Assembly (NCBI GenBank): GCA_015680685.1
Contig: MNCI01015001.1
Span: 324,821-388,820, forward strand
DNA: 64,000 nt
Direction of reading: 5' to 3'
Origin: Gnetum montanum
Taxonomy: Eukaryota; Streptophyta; Gnetopsida; Gnetales; Gnetaceae
Shown piece by piece: positions 49,172 through 61,255 of this stretch. Both the position numbers and the translations under genes were made by a program. Within the stretch, counting starts at the first letter, position 1; every line of letters starts with the position of its first letter. The notes under the pieces were generated by a model. It saw only the letters and a list, made by a program, of their open reading frames with translations. It was not told the origin of the DNA and did no database searches.

Positions 49172-49176
49172 CATAC

Positions 49177-50143
49177 CAATTCCACAAAACAAACACATAC
49201 AGATACCACCGTGATGAGATATGAATTCAGTGCTACATAAGATACAAATCACAAATACATGAACAACAAGATGAGGAGAATTGCAGAAGGGATTGCAAAG
49301 ATTGGAACATGAGGTAGTTGACCTAGGGCACAATGAATCCTGAGTGTAGGGCATGATTAATGTGTCATTAGCCCATTGCTCCAAACTCAAGACCAAGTCC
49401 ATTTCTTCGATCAGTGACATCGCGTTGTTTCATCCCATGATGGATAACCATAAGAGTACCATGACAATAAGGTGTGCAATCACTTGGCATTTCGTTCAAG
49501 GGAGGAGTGATTTGGAATTTCTTTGTGGAACTTTTTGTGTTGATCTCTCTTTTCTTTTTATTTTTGCTTTTTTTTCTTTTTTTAGTTTTTTTATTTTTAA
49601 TGTGTAATCTAGAGAAGCCGCCTAGCTTCAGGCATGGGTGCATTTCTTTCCAATGGGATCCCCTAGAATAGCATTGGGTTTCTTTATTGAGTGTCTTTAT
49701 TACTGTTACTTCCATTTTTTGTTAGATCTACAAGGATCTTAGTACAACCAAGCTGCATGATAACTTCAAAAAATGTCACCAAAGAGAATCCACAAGTCCC
49801 CTTGATGTCACACCCTAACCATTCTCTCTTAGTCCATCATTTTTTACTTTGGGCATAATGAGCATAAAATTACTTTAAGTTTTAATGATGTCAAGAATAT
49901 CATTGAACCCAAAGTAGAACCTCTTATTAATAGAATGGGTGGATGGATGTGATAGACTCGTTGTCTAAGCAATTAGTCACTTGAGACTTGATAGAATAGA
50001 ACAACGCCTCAACCAATGAGTCACATGAGTGTTTTATTCATGGATGAGATTTTCCATAAAAAGATAAAAAGATAAAACAATAAATAAAAAGATGAACCAA
50101 TCAATAAAAAGATAAAACAAAAAATTGAAAGATGAAAAACTAG
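49177..50143 (-). other. Non-coding module of E, between H and I
   Basis: Reverse complement of D 22570-23430 in order, including the T-rich tract (A-rich here; 50060-50140) and the poly(A) signal. ORFs at 49169-49715 are not conserved in D. Confidence 0.6.
50033..50038 (-). terminator. Possible internal poly(A) signal after gag (E)
   Basis: AATAAA on the minus strand in the same AATAAAACAC context as D 22682 and A 8588. Confidence 0.35.
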
Positions 50144-50945
50144 TGATGAGTGGCGAGGTATCCCTACACTCAACCATACAAATACGAGCATAACACACAT
50201 GATTTGGTCAAACTCCGCAGACTAAGTGCCTACACGCCTCATGGAACACTTAAGGTTAATCATTCGTTGTCTTCCCAGACTTACTTGTAGTTGTCATGGT
50301 GTATGGTTAAGTAATTCCGAGGTATATGATTTTTATAGTTTTTATGTTTTTATCTCCTAAGTTGAAAGGTGAAGGGTTGAAGAGAATAATTACTAACTCT
50401 AACTAATGAACTAAGTCTAAATTAACCTAGCATCAGCATCCGTTCCCACTTACCGTACATGCCCTAAACTAATGCAACCATGGCTACCAAACGCTAATCA
50501 TTGCTAGGATCACCACGTGTAACGCACGTGCTCAAAGTAGTCATACTGAGGCACTTAACTAGGAGAGAAGGGTTGAGAAAGATTTAATTCTAATAAAGCA
50601 TTAAATGGAAAATAGTAAATAACATTAAATAAAATCCTAATTAGCCTATTCCATGCACTACAAGGTTTATCTAGGAAGTTTGTCTTTATTGTTGTACACA
50701 AACTTGTGTTTAGGTACAATGCTTGCTCGAATAAAGATCCGTTCACTTTAGGACTCCTACTATGGGTACATGGAAAATATTCTATCTTTGGAGTGATCAA
50801 TCTGCCAAAGTTTCACTATGGTCTAAGCCTAGGATGGAAAAGAAGGGAGAGTCGCCTCTTATTTATAGATTTTATGGCGTACCGTGATATTGCGTGGGAT
50901 GTGATATCGCGACGGCCACGATATTCACGATATTGCATCTCATCA
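50144..50945 (-). repeat. Element I 3' LTR
   Basis: 802 bp, TGATGAGTGGCGAGG to CATCTCATCA. GATATT/GATATC motifs at 50886-50935; TATA-like TATAAATAAG on the minus strand near 50860. Confidence 0.9.
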
Positions 50946-52978
50946 TATGCCCATGACTAAATGAAAACTTTTCCTCAAGTTCCTTACAAAATATTGGGAA
51001 GGTATGGGATTATTCACTGAATGGAACTAATGGGATGACTTGTGAAAGGATCATCATTATAAGACACAACAAAACTGGTGTTCATGATAACAAGAGTGAA
51101 CACCTTATTACATTGACATAAAGCCTTAGTTGGTAGCTAAGAAAGAGAGAGAGAAAGAAGTGTTGCTGCTTCCAACGCCAAGATTGCACCTGTTGTTGTC
51201 CATCTGTAAGCACGTCATCAATCTTGCTCCTTGCATTGCTGCTTCCAGCACTGCTCCATTCCAAGTGTTCACTCCATATCTAATCCATTGTTGTATGATC
51301 ACCATCTACACACACAACACAATCTTATATTAGCAAGGGTAAATGAATCATCATGTAATTAATACCTTGCTTCGGTGTAAGTCCATTGGCTAGGTTGTAG
51401 TATGGATGATTGCAGATCTAGAGATATAATATTGATGACTACTGAAGGTGTAGGGGTTAGGAAAAAATCAAAAAAATTTGGGCTAGGAGAAAATCAAAAA
51501 AATTGGGCCCCGTACCCCCATGATTAATCGCAAACCTCTAGTAGCGTTAGAATGGAGAAAGAAAAGGAGTAAGAAAGATAGATAAAAAGGGACAACTATG
51601 GCATCGATGAAATGGATGTCAAGATGGAAATGAACAAAATAAGATTAATTGCAAAAATGTTAGGGAAAAGAAGTTAACTGGTGCACCAAATAGGAATGTC
51701 AATGGGTCCTCCCCAAAGTAGGCTGATGCCCTTAATGCCCTGACAACCCCACATTCAAAGAGTTCGTAGGCCCTGGGAATGTCAATTGGAACAAGAGTTA
51801 AAGTCTTAACCGTGAGAATTTACCAAAAAGAAAACAATGCATCTACCAAAATATATATACTAATGATACAATTAGTAATGAGGTGAACAATGGAGAGAAG
51901 GGTGGAGAGAAGAGAATGGAATGGAATCACAAGAACAAGGTGGTGTGCAGACCCTTGTGTAGTTCATGGTTAATGTGACTTAGCAAATCCCATTCCAAGT
52001 CCGACCTTGAACAAACCACTTCCAGTGACTTCGCATTAATGCATTTGGCTAAACCATCCTCTTGAAGTAAATAGAAGGACTTCCCCCAAGATCCACCACC
52101 ATTCCGACGAAACAAGGAGAGAATAGGAAGTGAGAAAGGCCTTAGTTAGAGGGAACCTTTTATTTGAGTTCCATAACCAATGCTTGTAGCCCAAAGAATT
52201 ATTTTGTCTAAGGGGTGTGCTTTGAATTCTCACTTTCTTTTTTTTTCTTTTCTCTTTTTTTTTTGTTTTATGTGTTTATGCATGAGAACCACACCATGCA
52301 AAGACTTTGTTATTTTTATGCTCAGCTTCCCGATGATTGGGTAACGTCAAAATGGTAAGAAAACTCAAGAAGAAAAAATCCAAGCTCCCAAGAGAATGGC
52401 CAATACAAAAGCATCAAGTTCCCTTGAAGTCACACCCTTTTCAATCCTTGAGTCCTTCGTTAGTTTGAGAAATGCCCAGTCACCGATTCGTTAGAGTTCT
52501 TATTAGAAAGGGCTTGTACACTTTCAAGCTGAGAGAGACCATAGAAATTGGTGGATGGAGGGATAAAGTGATCTTATTGCCTACCATATCAAAAGAAACA
52601 TACCTTAGTATCAACATTGTGACTTAAAGGTAAAAACCAAACATTAGCAATCAATAAGAAAATAGTTCATACCATCATGAAGAACACTTATTGGATGACA
52701 AACTTATAGGGTGGATAACACATGCACACACACACACACACAAAAATGGAAAAGTATAACGATGTTGTAAAATAAAAATAGGAAAGGTTAAAGAAAGTTA
52801 TAAAACAAAAACAAGAAAAGTTAAAGAAATTTGTAAAACAAAAACAAGAAAAGTTAAAGAAATTTGTAAAACAAAAATGTGTAAGACAAAACCGTGTAAA
52901 ACAAAAGCTTGTAAAACAAAAATGTGGAAAAAAAATGTGTAAAACAAAAACTTAAAAAGAAATAAGGATCCCAAATGG
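50946..52978 (-). other. Non-coding region of element I
   Basis: Parallels F 35720-37598 throughout. Contains a CA microsatellite (52722-52742), a tandem repeat (52790-52960) and an extra TCATGGGGG motif (51512-51524). No gene supported. Confidence 0.6.
52790..52960 (-). repeat. Tandem repeat of AAAACAAAAA-type units in I
   Basis: Two to three copies of a ~36 bp unit containing GTTAAAGAAATTTGTAAAAC followed by five copies of a ~14 bp TGTGTAAAACAAAA unit. F has a shorter version at 37510-37575, so the array has expanded in I. Confidence 0.75.
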
Positions 52979-55900
52979 TTAGCATAGGTGGCCATCTCCC
53001 CCATGACTAAATGGAAAGGGAAAGATCCAAAATAATGAGCGTCTATTTGAATTTCTTAAAAGTGTCCAACTTCTCCCAATTGATGTTCTTAGATTAAGGG
53101 GTGGAATTTGGCGGAGCTCATATTCCAACGTATCTATGCCTTCGTTGTTGGCATGGGTTGTTTACTCATTTCGTTCCATGCATATTTGTCGAATACTCCT
53201 TCAAGTAGCTTTCAACCACGGGGTGTCTACTACTTGTTGTGTGGTTGCTACATACATGCATCTTTGTCTCATAGTTTCAAGGGCACACCTGTTGCATGGA
53301 GGAGATGTTGTGCGTTCCTCCATGTCATCACCCAATGAATCATTGTATGTGATGCATGGAAATTTCCTCTTCTCAATCTTTCCATAAATATTTACCTTAG
53401 AGATTTCCAAGGAAATATAACGAATTCCTAGGCATGCATCTACTGTACTCAGTCATGCCCTTCCCATTAAAATTGGGAAGTCCCCTTCATTGTTGTTAAC
53501 TTCAATCACCAGGAAATTGGTTGGGTAGGACCAACCACACACAATGGTAACAATGTCCTCCACCAATCCCAAGGGAATGGTGATGGACTGGTTAGCCAGC
53601 TCTAGTTGGATGTTACTCTTCTTAAGTTGGGGCAGGTTCCAGGCTTGATACATCTCTTGTGAAATTAAGTTGACTTCAAAACTTGAATCAAGAAGAGCCT
53701 TATGTGGTTCATTTCCAATGACTTGGAGGTAGATTAAGAGACTCCAAAGGTTAGATAATTTCCTGGGAAGGTGGCCTACCTTGATCCAATCAGTTACAGT
53801 ATGTGTTAGCATAACCATCTGCGTTAAGCTCTGTTGTTGGATGGAAGGGAGCACCGAAGCTTTGTGTGTCGGAGGACTAATCACAGACTTAACCGCTTGT
53901 TGTTATGAGAGCTTGTCTAGGCTTTTGGTTTTGAAGAAAGGTCTTCTCTTTTTACATTTGTCAGAACTAGCAGTGAGTTGAATGTTTACAACTCTCGTAG
54001 CATTTTTTTGCTACGGTTGAGTAGGGAGTTCCCCTTGCATTGTTGGAGTAGGTTGTATGGGAACTACAGGTGGAAGAGGTGTGGATGGAGTTGGAGGATG
54101 GTAAGTCTATGGGGTACCTCCCAGAGGATAAGGAGTCCTCCTAAAGTACTCCCAAACTTGGTAGTGATGTTGGGGAGTTGTGTGACCCATAGAGTCACTT
54201 GGAGAAATCGACTGCTGCACATAGTAACCGTATGGATCGAGCTGCTGATAAGGGTACTGTGGTTTTGGTGATGGAATCCCCCATGATTGTGGGTATTGCC
54301 ATTGCTGATGTTGTCCAATGGGTTGTGATGGAGTTCCACTTGGATAATACGTTAACGGTTGGTGGAACTGCCTTGGGTTACCTTGAGGATAAGGTAACCT
54401 TCAGGGTGTCTGCCGTTGGTTGAGTCTTGGGTTACACCCCAGACTCCTATAGATGTGAGATGATTAGACAACATCCCTTAGGATGGTCATAGTGGAAGAT
54501 CTCACATCCACCATCATCGTCTGTGTCTGAATCCACAACCTCATCGGAGATAGTAATTTTTCCTTTACCCTTGTTATGTGCAGGGCCTAAATCTCTTCAC
54601 TTTTTCTTGTCTTTGTCACTACTTCATTCCTCCTTAGACTCTTCTACAATTTTTAGGATATTCTCAATTTTACTATCTAAGGAATCCCACAGTGGATCCA
54701 CCTTAGCCGATACTTTGGTTGTTAGCTTTTGAATCGGCAAGGTTTTTCTGTTCACCAACTCTTCGAGTTGTGACTCATCCTCCTCATCACAAAATTTCAC
54801 TCCTTTCTTTCAAAGGGAAGGATCACGGTTGTATTCTTCCACACTCTCTTTTTTTCGTAGCTCACCTTCTTCTTTTGCTACTAGCTCCAACAAGCAATGA
54901 ATCTCATGGGATCTAAGTTTTGATAATCTCCCTTGGGCATAAGTCCCAAGGGTTCTCCTAGTTTCATACCTTAGCCCATCTATGATGTGGCGGAGTTGAT
55001 CCCACTGTGCATATCCATGGCCTAGGCAACAATGTAACAATGCATAGTAGCGGCCCATGATAGCATCCAAGGGTTCATGAGTACCTTGCTTCCATCCTTG
55101 GATCTTCTTATGCAAATTAGACACTCTAGAGTACGTTTGATACTTATCTTTGAAGAGTTCTAACATCGTACTCCACCTCCTGATGGTTTCCAATTCTAGG
55201 GACTGGTAACAACTCTCTGCTTCCTTGATGAGTGTCCTGGGAAACAACTTTAGTTTTTGCCACTCATTTTTTATGTTCTGCAAGGCGCAGGCATCGTGGA
55301 ATGCCTATAAATGATTTTGTAGATCTGTGTTGTATCCTCCTTCGAAGCATGGGTTATTGTTCATGTCTAAGCGCTTAATCTGACTATCCTCTTGATGTCT
55401 TATTGGGATTCTTACTACCTCTGTTATATCTAGCATGCTTCGGGTGGCCAGTAGGGGTTATTCATGATCATCTCTTTCATGATGCCTATGATGTCTCCGT
55501 TGTTCCCTACTTTCCCTTCGTTCATGCCTTGATTCCCTTGATTTCCCTCATCCTCTCTCTTGACTCTCTCATCGAGGTCTCTCATTTTTCTTACTTTTAT
55601 CCTCTCCGTTATGCTCTTCATGATTGTGCGCCATGATGTGGAAGGAGAGGGTGAGTGATGTGAAGAAGGGGAAGAAGAAGGATAATGATCGCCATGACGA
55701 TGTTTCCTACCTTCTCTTCTATGGCTTCGGCCCTGATCGTGGTGAAAATTTGAGTGATCATCCTTGTCATTTGTTGTTGTTCCCTCAGTGAATAGTTGGT
55801 GTTCACGAGGATCAAAACTAGGGTTATGTATCATGGATCGTAGGTTCTGATACCCCACCTCCTCACTTTCGTTAAGAGGAGGAACATCTTTTGATAGAGA

Positions 55901-56334
55901 ACTTGTTATAAGTGGTTCACCATCTCCAGTTTTACTTGTGGGACCTCTTTACCCTTCAACAGTGTATGTTGGCTCTCCTGCCTTGAGTCCCTCATATGTT
56001 GTAAGGCTGTGGGATGGTAATCCCTCATGTTAAAATCACCCATAACGTATTCAGCATAGAGCTGAGTCATGCCGATCTGTGCTAAAGCACGGAGGAGCAT
56101 GTTGGGGACTACACGATCTGGAGGTAACGCAATGTTACCTTGTAAATCTCTCCAGGGCATCTGTTCATCTTGATGGAAGATAAAAGTAAAATTGGGAACA
56201 TACTCATCGAGATGAGTATCTTCCACCCTATATTGCTGAGAAACTGGTGGATTTAGGTTATGTTTTTTTGATTGCCGACTATTTCTTGTATTATCCCTAG
56301 GTGATGTGCTCTTCTGAGAAGAAGAAGAAGACAT
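52979..56334 (-). pseudogene. gag-protease of element I
   Basis: ATG at 56334 (MSSSSS). N-terminal domain intact to 55906 with NFTFIFHQD and WRDLQGNIALPP. R/E/H-rich middle (55430-55858). Capsid-like domain 54810-55283, 158 codons without a stop (KKIQGWKQ, YYALLHC, DGLRYETRRTLG). Zinc knuckle near 54470-54515 with the second Cys lost (C-E-I-F). Protease 53453-53884 with L-L-D-S-S (Gly to Ser) and ILMGRAWLST. Ends S-H-G-G-D-G-H-L-C, TAA at 52981-52979. RT-RNase H-integrase absent. Among the better preserved gag copies in the window. Confidence 0.83.
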
Positions 56335-56458
56335 GATGTCTTATCAGTGTGCTCTTTAACCATTATATAATTTTTTTGTTTGATTAACCCTAAGGTTCGT
56401 TTAGGCTCCCAATGATGTGAATGATCTCTTATGTTCTACTTAGCGCACAAACACTTAG

Positions 56459-56476
56459 TCCCTGGCAATGGTGCCT
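56459..56476 (-). other. Primer binding site of I (tRNA-Asp)
   Basis: Reverse complement AGGCACCATTGCCAGGGA; mismatches to the tRNA-Asp complement are mainly transitions, plus the first base. Confidence 0.8.
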
Positions 56477-56477
56477 A

Positions 56478-57338
56478 TGATGAGTGGTGAGGTATCCCTA
56501 CACTAAACCATACGAATATGAGCGTAACATGCACAATTCAGTCGAACTCTGTAGACTAAGTGCCTACATGCCTCATGGAACACTTAAGGTTAATCATTCG
56601 TTGTCTTCCCAGAGTTACTTGTAGTTGTCACAGTGTATGGTTAAGTAAGTTTGAGTTATATGATTTTTATAGTTTTTATGTTTTTATCTCCTAAGCTAAA
56701 AGGTGAAGGGTTGAAGAGACTAATTACTAACTCTAACTAATGAACTAAGTCTAAATTAACCTAGCATCAGCATATGTTCCCACTTACTGTACACACCTTG
56801 AACCGATGCAACCATGCCTACCAAACACTAATCGTTGCTGGGATCACCACACGTAACGCACGTGCTCGAAGCAGTCATATTGAGGCACTTAACTAGGATA
56901 GAAGGATTGAAAAAGATTTAATTCTAATAAAGCATTAAATGGAAAACAGTAAATAACATTAAATAAAATCCTAATTAGCCTATTCCATGCACTACAAGGT
57001 TTATCTAGGAAGTTTGTCTTTATTGTCGTACACAAACTTATGTTCAGGTATAATGTTTGCTCGAATAAAGATCCGTTCACTTTCGGACTCCTACTACGGG
57101 CACATGAAAAATATTCTATCTCTGGAGTGATCAATCTGCTAGAGTTTCACTATGGTCTAAGCCTAGGCTGGAAAAGAAGGGAGAGCCACCTCTTATTTAT
57201 AGATTTTGCAATGTACCACGATATCACATACGTGATATCGCAGGGGATGACGCGAGATCGCGTGGGATGCTGCGATATCGCGATGGCCATGATATCATGT
57301 ACAAGATATCGCAGCTCATGAGATATCACGTCTCGTCA
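56478..57338 (-). repeat. Element I 5' LTR
   Basis: 861 bp, TGATGAGTGG to TCTCGTCA. U3 has an extended palindrome array (57220-57325: GATATC and GAGATCGC forms), longer than the 3' LTR, as in the D pair. Confidence 0.9.
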
Positions 57339-57398
57339 ACCAAAAAACAAAAAATTGTAAAATTAAAGAAAAGGAAAAACATTTATTAATTTTTTTTG

Positions 57399-59435
57399 TT
57401 AGAATGGGGAATATCCCCCATAACTAAGCCTTTGATCATAGCTAGAATTAATAAATGGAAGGTTAGGATCCATGCATGTTGGAAATATTGGGACTCAGTC
57501 ATATCCAACCCATTGGGTATCTTTTGATGTGGTGATTGGAATGTACCCAAACTAGGGTTTAAACACTTGATTAATGTTGACATAGTGGGGCAAGTTATAA
57601 TATGTGGTTAATTGATAAGGAGTTGACCCACTATAGCACCTATGATTGTAAGATGGGATGCAAGGATTAGTATGTCTCCCTACATGGCTATATTCATTAG
57701 GCCCCATAGTTGTTGGAGTTTTGATCAGTGGTCATGATAAGGTAACATGAGACATTGGATTCGAGGAGAAGGATGCACCATAGTGTTGAACTTGTGCTAA
57801 TTGGGAGGATGCAGTAGTCTCAAAACTATGTGGTCCCTTCCTCTGATCATGTCTAAAGAAAGGACGCTTCTGGTGTTGTGGAGGACCTCCACTGCTATTG
57901 ATAGTAAAAGTGAAAGTGACATTTGTGGGCTGGTGTTGTGATGAAAAACCTTATAGAACAACTTGTGGTGATGTAGAAGGAGGTGAAGGATGAGAATATT
58001 GAGGTTGAGGAGAAGTATAAGGTACTCGAGGTGGTGGTCCTGTTGGAGAGGATATGGGTTGATAGTATTTAGGAGAATGATAATAATGTGGTGACATAGA
58101 GGATGTTGATTTGATTGGGGAAACAGGATGTTAAACCTAAGAAGCACTTGGGTTTGGATGATATGAAGGGTGTGACTGGTTTGGAGGTGGCCTCCCCCAT
58201 GACTGGGATTTTTACCATTGTGATTGAACACAGTATTTTTGTACGAACTCTGGATGTAACATTATTTCCCAATGCTTATGTAAATGTGACAAGATTGGGC
58301 ATTAACCTTTGGGGTGATCGTATAGGCCAATGTTACATTAATATGTATGATTAGCAGCTAAGTTATTATTCTCTTCAACCCTTCTTTCCAATTGTCTAAG
58401 GATGTTCTATCCTGATTCTTGGTTTAGCATGGTTCTACCTCTAATAGTGTTGGCATACTCTCCACATTTTTCATGTATCCATTTTGTTATATTATTGATC
58501 TTTGCCTCAATTTTATCTAGTGATTGTAGTATTGGCAAAGATGATTCCACCTCCTTGGGGTGATTTGATTTCTCCTCTTCATGATCATGGACCCTTGCTA
58601 AGTTGAGATTTTGGTCCTATTGAGAACTTTCAACATTCTCCCATTTAGTTATTTCTCCTTCTTCTTTTGCTACTCGTTTGATAAGCTCTTGGACTTGGTG
58701 GATCTATAGCTCATATAGTTGACCTAGGGCATACATCCCTAGGGTCTCCCTTGTTTCATTATGGAGCTAATCCATAATGTGATACATTAGCCTTTCCTTG
58801 GAGAATCCATGGCCTAGGCAATTGTTCAACAATGCATAATATCTTTCTAAGGCCATGTCCAAGGGTTCATATTGCACTTGTTTCCACTCTTGGATTTTTT
58901 TCCTCAAGGTTGACACTCTTGCATAGATTTGATATCTTTCGTTGAAGAGTTTTACCATTGTCAGCCAATGTTGAATTGATTTTGGTCTTAAGGACCTATA
59001 CCATACTTTTTCTAAACCAACGAGTGTCATAGGAAAGAGCTTAAGTTTTTTCCATCCGTTATCAATATTGTTCCATACACAGGAATCATGGAAGGCTTGT
59101 AAATGATGTTGCAAATCTAAATCATAGCCTTCTGAAAACTTGAAAAAGTTGTTTAAATTAAGCCTAGGTAGGCGACTTTCCTTATGATGCTTGCGGGATA
59201 TTCAAATAGCCTCTTGTATATGCGTTAGGCTCTTAGTAGCCAGGAGGGGTTCATCATCACTAGGTATGTTATGAATTTGTGAGTTGGGATGATGTTGTCT
59301 TCATTGATGTACATAGGAGACCCTTGCATTAGATTGGGTACTCCAAAGTTCATCTTCATCATCATATAATTCGTTGGTTCTCCAATGAATTGCCTTACTA
59401 GTTGTTGCGTTATCATAATCTTGTGAGAGAGACAT
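57399..59435 (-). pseudogene. gag of element E
   Basis: ATG at 59435 (MSLSQD...), stop TAA at 57401-57399 after S-Y-G-G-Y-S-P-F, as in D. Capsid-like domain 58767-59114, 116 codons open (NNIDNGWKKLKLFPMTLV, VWYRSLRP, KKIQEWKQ, RYYALLNN). The zinc-knuckle region near 58290-58330 reads CYIG..DHPKG with changes. P/Q/H-rich C-terminus 57797-58231. Same length and order as D gag, lacking the A/F/I N-terminal domain and protease. Confidence 0.82.
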
Positions 59436-59548
59436 TGTTGTGAATTTGTGTGTGACTTATTTGCAATTAATTTCTTTTCTAAAAGGTATATTTTTAATAC
59501 TTGTTATAATGATCTTATATGATATAACCAATCTAAAAAACTAGTACC

Positions 59549-59566
59549 ATCCCTAGCAACAGTGCC
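59549..59566 (-). other. Primer binding site of E (tRNA-Asp)
   Basis: Reverse complement TGGCACTGTTGCTAGGGA, two bases from the LTR start at 59569. Confidence 0.75.
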
Positions 59567-59568
59567 AA

Positions 59569-60417
59569 TGATGCATGGCAAGGTACCCCTACACTCAACC
59601 ATATGAATATGAGCGTTCACACATGATCTGATTGAACTCTATAGATGGACTAGTTGTGATATCTAGATAGTTACTCATTGATCATAGTTCACTATCTTCC
59701 CACCTGGACTAGTATTTGCTTTGTCATGTATGGTTTAGTCCAGAGTGAGGTGTATGATGTGTTTCCTATCACTATGCTACTCCTAGGGACAATGGAAAAT
59801 AACTTTGTTTTAAGCTAAGAGGGAAAGGGAGAAGAGAATCTAAGCTAGCCTAAGTGTGATGAGCATCCATCCTTAATCATCTATACACATCTTGGATCTC
59901 GTGTACTACTACTAGGATTACCAAGTGCATGTCCTAGGTATGCTACTGGGATACCAAGTAGTCACACTTAAATGCTTGCGATTAAGTCATACTCATTTTG
60001 CATTTAATAACAAGGATAGGAAACGAGGGTAGAGAAATATTAATTAAGAAAGCGATAAATAACAATAACAACAAGCAATTAAAACTAAGTGAATGTTGCA
60101 ATGATGAAGTAATCTTGATCTTTATTTCCGGTCATGTGTGTGTCCAAGTACATCACACTCGAATAAAGGTTCCATACAATTACAGTCATCACAATGCGGG
60201 CATGCACTGAGAAAAGGGTTGAGAGGAATTGAAACTAACAAAAAGATCCTACTTTAACACTAACTTTTACTATCACTCTTGCATGTGCCCAATTGTGTAT
60301 TTATAGGCTCACACATGAACCATGATATCATGTATCCGATATCTCTAGTGAGGTCGCAATATGGCATACCCGATATCGAGGGTCCAAGATTGGAGCCTAA
60401 CAAATCATGGTTCATCA
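59569..60417 (-). repeat. Element E 5' LTR
   Basis: TGATGCATGGCAAGG to GGTTCATCA, same length as 43543-44391 with differences mostly transitions. GATATC motifs at 60323-60376. Confidence 0.9.
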
Positions 60418-60422
60418 ATCAG

Positions 60423-60913
60423 TAGTAATACTAAGCTATGGGAGAAAAAAGGGAAATGTCACCAAGACAAAAACTTGTAAAATAGTAAAACATACAAATT
60501 ATTAGTCACCATGATAAACAAAATCATAACTATAAAACAAAAAAAACTATAACATAAAACCTTGAAACATTTTTCACATAGTTCTTTGAATTATCATGAA
60601 CACTTGCTAAATATCTATATCAAAATCATCTTTTGATAGTAAAACTTGAAATCAACTCTATATTCACAAGGTTAGCTCAGGAATGTTACAAACATCCTCA
60701 TGCTAAAAAAAAAAAAACAACACCTTCCAAAAAATATGGTGTAAATGTATTAGGAACCTTATAAGTGCACCATGGACTAATGATAACTTAAAATAATTCC
60801 AATGCAAAAAAAAAAATCTATAACATAAAAATCGACATCCATTTATTTACCAAAAATTAAAAAATTAAAAAGTTAAGATAGCAAAACATAGGCAAGTGAC
60901 CTATAAGTAGAAG
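60423..60913. other. AT-rich flank of E, no gene seen
   Basis: Low-complexity A/T-rich sequence with two A homopolymers (60706-60718, 60804-60814). It could be intron sequence of the O-fucosyltransferase-like remnant that follows. Confidence 0.4.
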
Positions 60914-61255
60914 ATGCACAAATATTTGTTCCAAAACCACTCCTCACAAATGGCATCCTTGGAATACCTAGTTTCAATTGAAAGCAATATTTTTATTCCT
61001 ACTTATGATGGAAATATGGCAAAGGTTGTAGAAGGTAATCGAAGGCATTTGAGATTTAGAAAAAAAATTTTTGTTAAACCAAACAAAGCTAGTTGGGTTA
61101 CTTGATATGTATCACAATAAAACTATGCCATGGAAGTGATTTGCTCATGTTGTTAAAGAAATGCACATAGAGCCATTGTAGAAAAACCTAAAGAGGAAGA
61201 CTACTTTTATGCTAATCCTCATGAATGCATTTGTAATAACACATCATGTCCATTT
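60914..61255 (+). pseudogene. Plant O-fucosyltransferase-like (DUF246 family) exon, broken
   Basis: Reads [20 protein letters not shown] then [20 protein letters not shown], matching the C-terminal region of plant O-fucosyltransferase-family proteins (typically ...[34 protein letters not shown]). After about 61085 the match moves to the +1 frame ([17 protein letters not shown], stop) and after about 61180 returns to the first frame (KPKEEDYFYANPHECIC). Family proteins have these three blocks in the same order and spacing. No other exon is found in the window, so this is either a pseudogene or a gene fragment whose other exons have been pushed away by E and G/F. In vivo the family acts in the Golgi. 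Confidence 0.75.

Larger units (their letters stand above)
50144..57338 (-). mobile_element. Element I: gag-protease Athila-like element inserted in E
   Basis: 7.2 kb, LTRs 50144-50945 and 56478-57338. Target duplication ACTAG (50139-50143) / ACCAA (57339-57343), differing by two transitions; D (22590) preserves the uninterrupted CTAGTTTTTCAT sequence. Same gene content as F. Inserted in the T-rich tract just after the E gag stop. Confidence 0.88.
43543..60417 (-). mobile_element. Element E: Athila-like with gag and ORF2, carrying two later insertions
   Basis: LTRs 43543-44391 and 59569-60417 (849 bp each). Target duplication ATTAG (43538-43542) / ATCAG (60418-60422). Same architecture as D in reverse: gag on the right, ORF2 on the left, with the shared non-coding module between. 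Contains solo LTR H and element I. Without them it is about 8.9 kb. No pol. Confidence 0.9.

Noticed and set aside
49169-49715. Overlapping ORFs on both strands in E
   Set aside because: D contains the homologous stretch (22800-23430) but its frames do not match; a non-coding module.
52722-52742. CA microsatellite
   Set aside because: Short simple repeat with no further structure; listed only as part of I.
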